A stretch of 21,151 nt of DNA from Planctomycetota bacterium (GCA_020639295.1 JACKGY010000024.1:1-21151); one strand, 5' to 3'; positions 10,177 to 17,201 are shown, counted from the stretch's first letter. Translations and numbers: made by a program. The notes: generated from the letters alone by a model not told the origin.

Positions 10177-11085
10177 ATGAACCGGATCGCCGTCACCATC
10201 CTCACCGGCTTCCTGGGCAGCGGGAAGACGAGCCTGGTCAACCGCATCCTGCGCGAGGACCACGGTCGCCGCGTCGCCGTGCTCGTGAACGAGCTGGGTG
10301 AGATCGGGCTCGACGGCGCGCTCCTCGATGGCGAGGGCGCCTTCGTCGAGCTGGACAACGGCTGCATCTGCTGCGCGCTGAGCGAGGATCTTCCGGTCAC
10401 CCTGGACGAGATGGCCAGGCGGGGCGATCTCGACCAGGTCGTGATCGAGACCACCGGCGTCGCCGATCCCGGACCGGTCGCCCTCGCCATCGGGCGGCCC
10501 GAGATCGCCGACCGGTTCCGCCTCGATGCCGTGATCGCCACCGCGGACGTGATCAACCTCGAGCAGTCGCTGGCCGAGCACGTCGAGGCCCTGGCCCAGA
10601 TCCGGCGCGCCGACCTGGTGGTGCTGACCAAGTGCGACCTGGTCGACGAGGGCGTGATCGCCGCGGCTCGCGCGCGCGTCGCCATCGAGAACGGGCGCGC
10701 CCGGATCCTGCGCGGCGACGAGGCCGCGGTCGGCAGCGTCGTCCTGGCGCCGGAGGTCGATCGGCCCTTCGTCCAGCCGCTGTTCAGTGCCATGCCCCGG
10801 GGCCACGACTTCAAGAGCGTGGCCCTGCGGCTGGGGACGCGCGGCACGATCCGGCTGGCCTTCGAGGAGTTCCTGGCCGAACTTCCGAGCGGTGTCTGGC
10901 GCGGCAAGGGCATCGTCCCGATCGAGGGCGAACGCGGCCGTCTGGTCTTCCACGTGGTCGGCTCGCGGCGCGAACTCCACCACGATCCGCATCGTGACGA
11001 CGAGGGGGCCCTGGTGTTCATCGGCAAGGACTTCGACGAGGAGATGCTGCGGGAGGAGCTCGACTGCCTCTTCGCGGCCCTTTAG
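10177..11085 (+). CDS. CobW/COG0523-family G3E GTPase (putative metallochaperone)
   Basis: 302 residues. The Walker A motif GFLGSGKT covers residues 11-18. NELGEIGLDGALL follows, then the COG0523 metal motif NGCICC (C63, C65, C66). The Walker B/G3 region is ETTG (91-94), and the guanine-specificity motif is TKCD (151-154). A CobW C-terminal domain occupies about residues 210-300 and includes a His cluster HHDPH (268-272). COG0523 GTPases bind Zn or other transition metals at the CxCC motif and deliver them to client proteins. Here the gene leads a tight operon with two metalloenzymes, a di-iron-type desaturase and a bimetal ureohydrolase, either of which could be a client (inference). AGGG lies a few bases upstream of the ATG. 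Confidence 0.93.
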   Translation: MNRIAVTILTGFLGSGKTSLVNRILREDHGRRVAVLVNELGEIGLDGALLDGEGAFVELDNGCICCALSEDLPVTLDEMARRGDLDQVVIETTGVADPGPVALAIGRPEIADRFRLDAVIATADVINLEQSLAEHVEALAQIRRADLVVLTKCDLVDEGVIAAARARVAIENGRARILRGDEAAVGSVVLAPEVDRPFVQPLFSAMPRGHDFKSVALRLGTRGTIRLAFEEFLAELPSGVWRGKGIVPIEGERGRLVFHVVGSRRELHHDPHRDDEGALVFIGKDFDEEMLREELDCLFAAL

Positions 11086-11087
11086 AC

Positions 11088-12152
11088 ATGAACGAGACCA
11101 GCGCCCCGTCCCCGAGCCTCCTCGATTTCCGCAAGCTGGTGGAGGATCTCTACCAGCACGACGTCGTCCTCTACTGGGTCGACATGGTGCTCGCCGCGCT
11201 GGTGGGCTGGGGCGGACTCGTGGCGGCGGTCGAGCGCGGCGTCTTCGACCTGGTGACCGCGGGCTTCATGCTCGCCAGCGCCTTCGGCTTCCTGCGCGCC
11301 GTGCTCTTCATCCACGAGCTGTCGCACTTCCGCCGCGGGGTCATGCCGGGCTTCTCCCTGGCCTGGAACCTCCTGGTCGGCGTCCCCTTGCTCGTGCCCT
11401 CGTTCATGTACGTCGGGACCCACACCGATCATCACAAGCGGACCCTCTACGGGACGATCCGCGACCCCGAGTACCTGCCGCTCGCGAGCCTCGGTCGCGG
11501 CCGGATGATCCGTTTCGTGCTCGAGATGCTCCTCGTGCCGCCGCTGCTGGTCATCCGCTACGGCCTGTTGACGCCGCTGTCCTGGCTCCTGCCTCCCCTG
11601 CGCCGGCTGGTGATCGGCAAGATGAGCGCCCTGGCCATCAATCCCGACTACGACCGTGCCCTGCCGACCGGCGGCGAGGCCCGTCGCTTCGTCCTGCTCG
11701 AGGCGCTGATCCTGGCCTGGATCGTCGTCGTCGCCATCATGCTGGCCAGCCATCGCTGGCCGCTGCAGGCCCTCTGGGTCTGGTACGGGATCACCGCGAC
11801 GGTCGCCATCATCAACCAGGTTCGCACCCTCGCCGCCCACGTCTACAGCAACGACGGCGGCGAGATCTCCACCATCGACCAGCTGCTCGACAGCTGCAAC
11901 GTCCGTGGTCTGCCGATCATCACCGAACTCTGTTTCCCCGTCGGCCTGCGCTACCATGCGCTGCACCACCTGCTGGCGGACATGCCCTATCACAACCTCG
12001 GCAAGGCCCACCGCCGGCTGGTCGCGGGCCTGCCGGCGGACTCGCCCTATCATCGCGTGAACTACTCCGGCCTGATCGCGGTCGCCCGCGAGCTCTGGCG
12101 CCGCGCCGGAGGAAACCACGGCCTGCCCGAGGCCTGGAAGAAGGACCGCTGA
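11088..12152 (+). CDS. Membrane fatty acid desaturase family protein
   Basis: 354 residues. The three histidine clusters of membrane-bound di-iron desaturases/hydroxylases are present: HELSH (76-80), HTDHH (112-116) and YHALHH (289-294), the last followed by PYHNLGKAHRRL. Hydrophobic segments lie around residues 30-47, 58-75, 88-110, 143-172 and 203-245. Members insert double bonds or hydroxyls into acyl chains or related lipids at the cytoplasmic face of the membrane; regiospecificity cannot be read from sequence. The ATG lies 2 nt after the GTPase stop with no obvious Shine-Dalgarno sequence directly before it, so translation is probably coupled. The stop is 2 nt before the ureohydrolase start. 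An alternative function is another lipid-modifying di-iron oxygenase such as a hydroxylase. Confidence 0.88.
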   Translation: MNETSAPSPSLLDFRKLVEDLYQHDVVLYWVDMVLAALVGWGGLVAAVERGVFDLVTAGFMLASAFGFLRAVLFIHELSHFRRGVMPGFSLAWNLLVGVPLLVPSFMYVGTHTDHHKRTLYGTIRDPEYLPLASLGRGRMIRFVLEMLLVPPLLVIRYGLLTPLSWLLPPLRRLVIGKMSALAINPDYDRALPTGGEARRFVLLEALILAWIVVVAIMLASHRWPLQALWVWYGITATVAIINQVRTLAAHVYSNDGGEISTIDQLLDSCNVRGLPIITELCFPVGLRYHALHHLLADMPYHNLGKAHRRLVAGLPADSPYHRVNYSGLIAVARELWRRAGGNHGLPEAWKKDR

Positions 12153-12154
12153 CC

Positions 12155-13219
12155 ATGACCACGAAGAAGAGCTTCGACCCGTCCGCGCCCGCCCTGGCCG
12201 GCGCCGGCATCTACGGCCTGCCGAAGGACCGCAAGAACGCGCGTGTCCATCTCCTGCCCGTTCCCTGGGAGGCCACGACCTCCTACGGCGGCGGCACCTC
12301 GCGCGGTCCGAGGGCGATCCTCGGCGCGAGCGAGCAGGTCGACCTCTACGATCTCGACTGCGGTCGGGTCTACGAGGCCGGCATCTTCATGCTGCCGGAG
12401 TCGGCCGCGATCCGCGCGGCGAACGCGCCGACCCGGCGCGCGGTCGAGACCGTGCTGGCCGCCGGTCCCGAGGGCCTCGAGCGCAAGGCGGTGCAGAACG
12501 CGCTGAGGAAGGTCAACGAGGCCAGCGCCAAGGTGAACGACCTCGTCCGTCGCGCCGCGCGGAAATCGCTCGACGAGGGCAAGATCGTCGGTCTGGTCGG
12601 CGGCGATCACTCCTCGCCCTACGGGCTGATCGCCGAGCTGGCCGAGCGCCATCCGGGCCTGGGCATCCTCCACTTCGACGCCCACCACGACCTGCGCGTC
12701 GCCTACGAGGGCTTCGAGCATTCCCATGCCTCGATCATGGACAACGTCATGCGCGACTGTCCGGGCGTGGCGAAGCTGGTCCAGGTCGGCATCCGAGACT
12801 TCTGCGAGGAGGAGAAGGATCAGGTCGATCGGAGCGAGCGGCGGATCATCGCCCACTACGATGCCGAACTGGCGCGCGCGAAGTTCGAGGGAATCACCTT
12901 CGAGGACGTGGCCTCGACCATCGTCAGCCAGCTTCCCGAAGAGGTCTATGTCTCCTTCGACGTCGATGGCCTCGACCCGCGCTACTGCCCCAACACCGGC
13001 ACGCCGGTGCCCGGCGGCCTCGACTTCAACGAGGCGATCCACCTCCTGCGCGTGCTCGCGGAGAGCGGCCGGCGGATCGTCGGTTTCGATCTTTGCGAGG
13101 TCGCGCCGGGCGCGAAGGACGAGTGGGACGCCAACGTCGGCGCCCGCCTCCTCTACAAGCTGATCGGCTTCACCCTGTTGTCCCGCGAAGACGGCGAGGA
13201 GTCCGCGCCGCAGGACTGA
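12155..13219 (+). CDS. speB: Agmatinase/arginase-family ureohydrolase
   Basis: 354 residues. Ureohydrolase signatures are complete: GGDHS (149-153), DAHHD (175-179) and SFDVDGLDP (267-275), giving the usual six bimetal ligands H152, D175, H177, D179, D269 and D271. TGTPVPGGL and a late EVAP motif also fit. Agmatinases hydrolyse agmatine to putrescine and urea. Other members act on arginine, guanidinobutyrate, formiminoglutamate or guanidine, so the substrate is not proven. Compared with short SpeB proteins (about 300 aa) it carries a charged helical insert around residues 92-142. AAGGA precedes the ATG with a 9-base gap. It is the last gene of the GTPase-desaturase operon. Confidence 0.88.
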   Translation: MTTKKSFDPSAPALAGAGIYGLPKDRKNARVHLLPVPWEATTSYGGGTSRGPRAILGASEQVDLYDLDCGRVYEAGIFMLPESAAIRAANAPTRRAVETVLAAGPEGLERKAVQNALRKVNEASAKVNDLVRRAARKSLDEGKIVGLVGGDHSSPYGLIAELAERHPGLGILHFDAHHDLRVAYEGFEHSHASIMDNVMRDCPGVAKLVQVGIRDFCEEEKDQVDRSERRIIAHYDAELARAKFEGITFEDVASTIVSQLPEEVYVSFDVDGLDPRYCPNTGTPVPGGLDFNEAIHLLRVLAESGRRIVGFDLCEVAPGAKDEWDANVGARLLYKLIGFTLLSREDGEESAPQD

Positions 13220-13270
13220 TCGGGTGCTCCCGACCGATCCCGTGCCAGCCAGCGGCTGGCGCTCCGAAAG

Positions 13271-13330
13271 GACCGCGCAGCGCCCGCTGCGCCTCGGTTG
13301 GACCGCGCAGCGCCTGCTGCGCCTCGGTTG
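13271..13330. repeat. 30-bp tandem units, first block (2 copies)
   Basis: Two adjacent 30-bp units differing by one base. Each contains GCGCAG...CTGCGC arms flanked by ACCG...CGGT, so each unit can fold into a small hairpin. Confidence 0.9.
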
Positions 13331-13410
13331 CTCGAAAGCTCTCGGCGACGACCAGGCCGACCAGTGCTCGGAGCGCCGGCTGCCCAGCCGGCATCGGCCG
13401 AGAATACTAG
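13331..13410. repeat. 80-bp core repeat, copy 1
   Basis: Differs from copy 2 (13528-13607) at two positions. It contains GCCGGCT-GCCC-AGCCGGC, a perfect 7-bp stem with a 4-base loop. Confidence 0.9.
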
Positions 13411-13437
13411 GCCAGCCAGCGGCTGGCGCTCCGGAAG

Positions 13438-13527
13438 GACCGCGCAGCGCCTGCTGCGCCTCGGTTGGACCGCGCAGTGCCTGCTGCGCCTCGGTTGGAC
13501 CGCGCAGCGCCTGCTGCGCATCGGTGG
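13438..13527. repeat. 30-bp tandem units, second block (3 copies)
   Basis: Three 30-bp units. The first is identical to the second unit of the first block. The middle unit has one change, and the last diverges at its 3' end where it meets the core. Confidence 0.9.
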
Positions 13528-13607
13528 CTCGAAAGCTCTCGGCGACGACCAGGCCGACCAGCGCTCGGAGCGCCGGCTGCCCAGCCGGCATCGGCCGAGA
13601 ATGCTAG
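13528..13607. repeat. 80-bp core repeat, copy 2
   Basis: Near-identical to copy 1 (two substitutions) and followed at once by the third 27-bp head. Confidence 0.9.
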
Positions 13608-13634
13608 GCCAGCCAGCGGCTGGCGCTCCGAAAG

Positions 13635-13660
13635 GACCGCGCGGCAGGCGCCCCGCGGTC
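13635..13660 (-). terminator. Terminator-like hairpin at the end of the minus-strand gene run
   Basis: GACCGCG / CGCGGTC 7-bp stem with a 12-base loop, 3 bp beyond the stop of the minus-strand gene at 13664. It sits where a further 30-bp repeat unit would begin, so it may be a repeat fragment rather than a dedicated terminator. No T-run is present. Confidence 0.35.
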
Positions 13661-13663
13661 CGA

Positions 13664-13957
13664 TCAACCGAAGCAGAGGTACATGATCAGAGCCGCCAGT
13701 GCGTTCAGCAGCAGGACGAGCGCGCAGAGCGAGAACATGCCCCAGAGGAAGCGCGGCGGCCGACCCTTCATCCCGGCGACGATGAAGGCCGGGAACATGT
13801 AGATGACCTGGATGAGTCCGATCCAGAGCAGGCGCTGCGGCACGATGTAGCCGATGCCGACGATGAAGGGGAACTGGACCGCGAAGGCCACGATCGCCCC
13901 GTCGGCGAAGCCGGGGATCCGTTCGGGCGGGGCGGCCGGTCCTTCGATCGACTCCAT
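13664..13957 (-). CDS. Small three-helix membrane protein, function unknown
   Basis: 97 residues with three hydrophobic segments (about 18-38, 43-62 and 71-94). The second contains GLIQVIYMFPAF, which matches GGLQFIWMVPGF in the 107-aa protein at 14375-14698, so the two are probably paralogues. GAGGAG lies 9 bases upstream of the ATG at 13957. An 85-bp gap with its own promoter-like sequence separates it from the 111-aa gene upstream. It is the last gene of the lipid-module run, next to the repeat array. I do not recognise the family. Confidence 0.75.
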   Translation of the reverse strand: MESIEGPAAPPERIPGFADGAIVAFAVQFPFIVGIGYIVPQRLLWIGLIQVIYMFPAFIVAGMKGRPPRFLWGMFSLCALVLLLNALAALIMYLCFG

Positions 13958-13990
13958 GTCGCGTATCTCCTCGACTCGTGCAGGTCGGCG

Positions 13991-14019
13991 ATTGTAGGAG
14001 ACGGCCGGCCCGGAGCGAA
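13991..14019 (-). promoter_or_regulatory. Candidate promoter for the 97-aa membrane protein gene
   Basis: On the minus strand, TACAAT (13996-13991) lies 17 bp downstream of TTCGCT (14019-14014). The -10 is good and the -35 weak. Transcription would begin about 25 bases before the ATG. Confidence 0.4.
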
Positions 14020-14042
14020 GGGCCTTCGTCGCGCCGCGACGA

Positions 14043-14378
14043 TCAGTTCAGGCTGAAGGCCAGGAGGAAGTAGGCCGAGCAACTGCCGTGGATCAGGCAC
14101 CAGACCAGGGAGGCGAGGACGAAGCCGGCGGCGAAGGTCCCCGGCTTCAGCGGCCGGTTCACCCGCCAGACGATGAGCGCGAGGGCGCCGCTCGCCAGGG
14201 GCGCGAAGAACCAGGTCAGGAAGGGGATGACGACGCCGCAGGCGCAGGCGGTGGCGACGCCCAGGCCCGCGGATCGACTTCTCGCGAGTCCCGCCTCCGC
14301 GGCCTCCCGCCGGGCCGCGATCCGGCGCCGGTCGAAAGACCGTAGGCTCGGCTTCTCGCCCTCGTCTGCCCCGCTCAT
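14043..14378 (-). CDS. Small membrane protein, function unknown
   Basis: 111 residues. A basic, Arg-rich cytoplasmic-type N-terminus (residues 12-35) precedes hydrophobic segments at about 39-58, 60-71 and 82-109. Cysteines cluster at 45, 47, 94 and 100. The ATG overlaps the stop of the 107-aa gene (ATGA at 14378-14375), showing translational coupling in the same operon. No recognised domain. Its position downstream of the Tes-like radical SAM gene suggests an accessory membrane role (inference). Confidence 0.75.
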   Translation of the reverse strand: MSGADEGEKPSLRSFDRRRIAARREAAEAGLARSRSAGLGVATACACGVVIPFLTWFFAPLASGALALIVWRVNRPLKPGTFAAGFVLASLVWCLIHGSCSAYFLLAFSLN

Positions 14379-14698
14379 CCGCCGAAGCCCCCGTTGAGGC
14401 GCGCCAGCACCATGAAGCCCCCGAAGCAGAGCGCCGAGAGCAGCACGAGCAGGCCGGCGCAGAGGATGAAGCCCTTCTTGATCCCGGGAGCGGCGCCCAT
14501 CGCGACCAGCACCAGGAAGCCCGGGACCATCCAGATGAACTGCAACCCGCCGACGAAGAAGATCGCGGTCGGCTCGCAGAGCATCGTGATCCCGGCACCG
14601 AGGATCTCGCAGAGGACGCCGACCAGGAAGCCGTGCAGGATGGTGCGGGCGCCGCCCTGGTCTGCCTCGTCAGCGTGGTCGACCGTGTCTTCGCTCAT
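14375..14698 (-). CDS. Small three-helix membrane protein, paralogue of the 97-aa protein
   Basis: 107 residues with an acidic N-terminus and hydrophobic segments at about 20-41, 45-68 and 77-99. GGLQFIWMVPGF (50-61) and the following KGFILCAGLLVLLSAL line up with the 97-aa protein; shared positions include Gln, Ile, an aromatic residue, Met, Pro and Phe. It starts 13 nt after the radical SAM stop and overlaps the 111-aa gene by 4 nt. The upstream GGAAG is a modest ribosome-binding site. The family is not recognised. Confidence 0.78.
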   Translation of the reverse strand: MSEDTVDHADEADQGGARTILHGFLVGVLCEILGAGITMLCEPTAIFFVGGLQFIWMVPGFLVLVAMGAAPGIKKGFILCAGLLVLLSALCFGGFMVLARLNGGFGG

Positions 14699-14711
14699 GA
14701 TCGGCTTCCCA

Positions 14712-16145
14712 TCAATCCGAGGAGTCCATGGTCACGATCCTGCCCGCTCGCAGCGGCCTCAGCACCCGCTCCTCGAGATCGCCTCGGTAGAAGAGATTGT
14801 AGGTCTCGAAGGGGATGATGCGTAGGTCTTCCGGATGGACGATGTGGACGCAGCTCTTCTTCACGCTGCGGACGTCGAAGTCGTGCGCGTCCATGAAGTG
14901 CATGATGATCACCCGGAAGAGGTTCTCGTAGCTGAGCCTTCCCGGCAGGGCCAGCTTCGGCAGGCAGCAGAGCAGCGACTTCAGGCTGTCGATGCCGGAG
15001 CGCGGCGAGTGCGCGGTCGAGAAGGCCTCGAAGAGCTTGCCCTTCAGGCTTTCGTCGCGCTCGAAGACGATGGTGTTGCGGCCGCCTTCGATCAGCACCT
15101 TCGGGTCGATCATGCCGGTGAGCGGCGTCACCTTCCGACCCTGCTTCAGGGCGTAGGCCATGGCCAGGGCGTCGGGATGGCAGGGCACCGGGATCACGTC
15201 CTCGGGCCGGAAGAGGGTGGTCTGCTCCAGGATCTTCCGCCGCACCTCGCTCAGGGTGAGGCGGTCGCGACCCTTCTCGTAGCCGGCGTTGCGGCCCGCG
15301 TCCTGGATCGGCTGGAGGGTCACGCCGCGGATGCAGGGCTGTTCGACCGCCCAGTCGATGATCGAACCGATCTCGTGGTCGTTCAGGCCCTTCTTCAGGG
15401 TCACCACCAGCGTGGTCGAGATGCCGAGCTCGTTCAGGCGTCGGACGGCCTCACGACGGACCTCGCGGAGGTCGGCGCCGCGTAGCTCCATCAGCGCCTC
15501 CTTCTCGAAGCTGTCGAACTGCAGGTAGATCTCGAAGGCGGGCATGTAGCCGGCGAGTCGGCGGGCGAAGTCGGCGTCCTTGGCGATGCGGATGCCGTTG
15601 GTGTTGACCATGAGGTGCTTGATCGGTCGCGCCTTCGCCGCATCGAGGATGTCGAAGAAGCAGGGATGCAGCGTCGGCTCGCCGCCGGAGAGCTGGACAA
15701 CGTCGGGCTCGCCCTCGTTGGCGACCACGGCGTCGAGCATGGCGACGACCCGGTCGTAGTCGTGGAAGAGCGGGCGGTCGGGACCGCTCTCGGCGTAGCA
15801 GACCGGGCAGGCCAGGTTGCAGTGATCGCCCAGCTCGACCAGGGTGAGACAGGAGTGCTGTTCGTGGTCCGGGCAGAGGCCGCAGTCGTAGGGACAGCCA
15901 TGTTTGATCGGCGTGTTGAAGCGCTGAGGCATCTCCGAGGGCTTGATGAAGACCTCGCGCGACCGCCGGTAGTAGTCGACGTCGTCGGCGATCAGCACCT
16001 GCTCGCGGCCGTGTTCGGGGCAGCGCTTGTCGAGCCAGACGCCGCCCTCGTCGAAGTAGATCTTGCCCTCGACCTTCCTGAGGCAGGTCGAGCAGATCGA
16101 GATCGCGACGTCGTAGTACTGGTAGGGGCGAACGCGATGGGTCAT
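14712..16145 (-). CDS. Radical SAM protein of the MJ0619/tetraether synthase (Tes)-like type
   Basis: 477 residues. ATG 16145 is chosen because it overlaps the upstream stop as ATGA and gives a natural N-terminus. The radical SAM cluster motif CNLACPVC (C109, C113, C116) binds the [4Fe-4S] that cleaves SAM, and LSGGEPTLH (152-160) is the SAM-contacting GGE strand. Before it lie a zinc- or rubredoxin-like CSTC (C18, C21) with CPEHG (C42) and a second cluster CPYDCGLCPDHEQHSC (C84, C88, C91, C99). This N-terminal architecture is what I know from Methanocaldococcus MJ0619 and tetraether synthase Tes, which joins lipid tails by radical C-C coupling and was earlier assigned as a pterin methylase. 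A further CC pair is in the C-terminal third. The substrate here is unknown; coupling to an Lgt-like membrane gene favours a lipid (inference). Confidence 0.85.
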   Translation of the reverse strand: MTHRVRPYQYYDVAISICSTCLRKVEGKIYFDEGGVWLDKRCPEHGREQVLIADDVDYYRRSREVFIKPSEMPQRFNTPIKHGCPYDCGLCPDHEQHSCLTLVELGDHCNLACPVCYAESGPDRPLFHDYDRVVAMLDAVVANEGEPDVVQLSGGEPTLHPCFFDILDAAKARPIKHLMVNTNGIRIAKDADFARRLAGYMPAFEIYLQFDSFEKEALMELRGADLREVRREAVRRLNELGISTTLVVTLKKGLNDHEIGSIIDWAVEQPCIRGVTLQPIQDAGRNAGYEKGRDRLTLSEVRRKILEQTTLFRPEDVIPVPCHPDALAMAYALKQGRKVTPLTGMIDPKVLIEGGRNTIVFERDESLKGKLFEAFSTAHSPRSGIDSLKSLLCCLPKLALPGRLSYENLFRVIIMHFMDAHDFDVRSVKKSCVHIVHPEDLRIIPFETYNLFYRGDLEERVLRPLRAGRIVTMDSSD

Positions 16146-16897
16146 CCGACCGTCTCCATCATGCGGGCTCGCCTCATCGAGACGAGGACGCGAACTTCGT
16201 GGGCGATGCCGAGGAGGCAGGCCCACTGGATGGCGCAGAGGCCGAGCAGGGGCTCGTAGGGCTTCAGGAAGTCGCAGCCGAAACGAAAGGCCAGGTAGCC
16301 GGCGAGGAACAGTGCGAAGAGTTCGCCCTCGGCATGCGCGCGCCGGCCGCGCCGCCAGAGCAGGACGCCGAGCAGCGCGGCGAAGACCATCTCGTAGAGC
16401 GGCGTCGGGTGCCGGGCGAGACCGTCGCCGAGATCCATGCCGAGGAAGCTCGCCGTGGTGACCCCGACCGTGTCGTCGTGGATTCCGGTCAAGAGGCAGC
16501 CGACGCGGCCGATCACGATGGCGAGGCAGAGCGGCAGGGCGTAGAGGTCGCCGCTACGGCGGACGAGACCGAGCTTCCACTTGGTCAGTTCGACCGCGAC
16601 GAGTCCGCCGAGCAGGCCGCCGACGATGGTCTTGCCGCCCATCAAGTAGGTCGGGTCCGACCAGTGCTCGAGGAGCCGGGAGGGCGAGTTCAGGTGATGG
16701 AGCAGCTTGGAGCCGATCGCCGCGCCGACCACGGCGGCGACGATGAGCGTCCAGCGGTCCTGGAGCTCGAGGTGATCGCCCTCGCGCCGGCGGAGCCAGC
16801 GGTAGTACTGGAAGCCGACCGCGTAGGCCAGCACCTCGAACACGAGATGCGCCGGCAGGGCGACCGAGCCGAGATGGAAGACGACGGGAAAGTTCAT
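16142..16897 (-). CDS. Lgt-like (prolipoprotein diacylglyceryl transferase family) membrane protein, divergent
   Basis: 251 residues with about seven hydrophobic segments. Relationship to Lgt is shown by GGKTIVGGLLGG (87-98), GRVGCLLTG (130-138) and RHPTPLYE (162-169), which occupy the places of Lgt SFHGG, GRxGNFxNGE and HPSQLYE. However, the His of the HGG motif, needed in E. coli Lgt, is Val here, and the Asn after GRxG is Cys. It is therefore unlikely to be the housekeeping lipoprotein transferase and is better seen as a paralogue that may handle a phospholipid for a different reaction. It overlaps the radical SAM start by 4 nt and lies 13 nt after the 62-aa gene. The Shine-Dalgarno sequence is weak. 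Confidence 0.82.
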   Translation of the reverse strand: MNFPVVFHLGSVALPAHLVFEVLAYAVGFQYYRWLRRREGDHLELQDRWTLIVAAVVGAAIGSKLLHHLNSPSRLLEHWSDPTYLMGGKTIVGGLLGGLVAVELTKWKLGLVRRSGDLYALPLCLAIVIGRVGCLLTGIHDDTVGVTTASFLGMDLGDGLARHPTPLYEMVFAALLGVLLWRRGRRAHAEGELFALFLAGYLAFRFGCDFLKPYEPLLGLCAIQWACLLGIAHEVRVLVSMRRARMMETVG

Positions 16898-16910
16898 GGT
16901 GCTCGGCGCA

Positions 16911-17099
16911 TCATCCGAGGCCGCCTCCGCAACTCGCCCAGATGAGGACGAAGAGCCCGGTGACCAGGAGGCCTACGACCGCGAAGAGGTAGAGGACGAC
17001 CCGCAGCCAGACCGGCAGCCAGACCGGCCGCAGGTCCGAATTTCCCTTGGCGTCGCGGCGTCGGCTCGACCTGGCCCGATATCTCTCGCTCGCGCGCAT
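16911..17099 (-). CDS. Small single-pass membrane protein, function unknown
   Basis: 62 residues. ATG 17099 is supported by AGGAG with a 6-base gap; a longer in-frame start upstream lacks a ribosome-binding site. The N-terminal 20 residues are strongly basic (RASERYRARSSRRR), followed by one membrane helix at about residues 31-55 and a short CGGG tail. It lies 13 nt upstream of the Lgt-like gene, so it likely belongs to that operon. A TATCCT at plus-strand 17123-17128 could be a -10 about 24 bp upstream, but the -35 is poor. Confidence 0.68.
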   Translation of the reverse strand: MRASERYRARSSRRRDAKGNSDLRPVWLPVWLRVVLYLFAVVGLLVTGLFVLIWASCGGGLG

Positions 17100-17201
17100 G
17101 ATCTGCTCCTGTGACCGAGACCAGGATACGCCTGCCGCCGCCGATGCCGGCATGATTGGTCCCGATCGGGCCGATAAGCAGGACTGTTCGATCGGCGGCG
17201 C

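Larger units (their letters stand above)
13244..13634. repeat. Higher-order intergenic repeat array
   Basis: The spacer between the convergent ureohydrolase and small membrane protein genes is filled by a nested repeat. A 27-bp head containing the palindrome CCAGCC-AGC-GGCTGG occurs at 13244-13270, 13411-13437 and 13608-13634. Each of the first two heads is followed by 30-bp tandem units (two, then three) and by one 80-bp core; the third head is left without units or core. The periods are 167 bp and 197 bp, differing by exactly one 30-bp unit. All parts are palindrome-rich. No frame is convincingly coding, although several stay open because the units are multiples of three or lack stops. Confidence 0.92.

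Noticed and set aside
8826..11027. Extension of the 2H phosphoesterase frame to 733 codons upstream
   Set aside because: The extension runs antisense to the GTPase and through the bacilliredoxin in another frame; family alignment starts at ATG 9440.
12062..13591. 509-codon minus-strand frame running through the repeat array and across the ureohydrolase gene
   Set aside because: It stays open because the repeats are stop-free in this frame; the translation is repetitive and antisense to a conserved gene.
13244..13634. CRISPR array
   Set aside because: The 30-bp units are directly adjacent with no unique spacers, and no cas genes are present.
17130..17190. Short inverted repeats (ATCGGCCCGAT) between the 110-aa and 62-aa genes as a terminator
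   Set aside because: Stem of only about 4 bp and no T-run; too weak to support.
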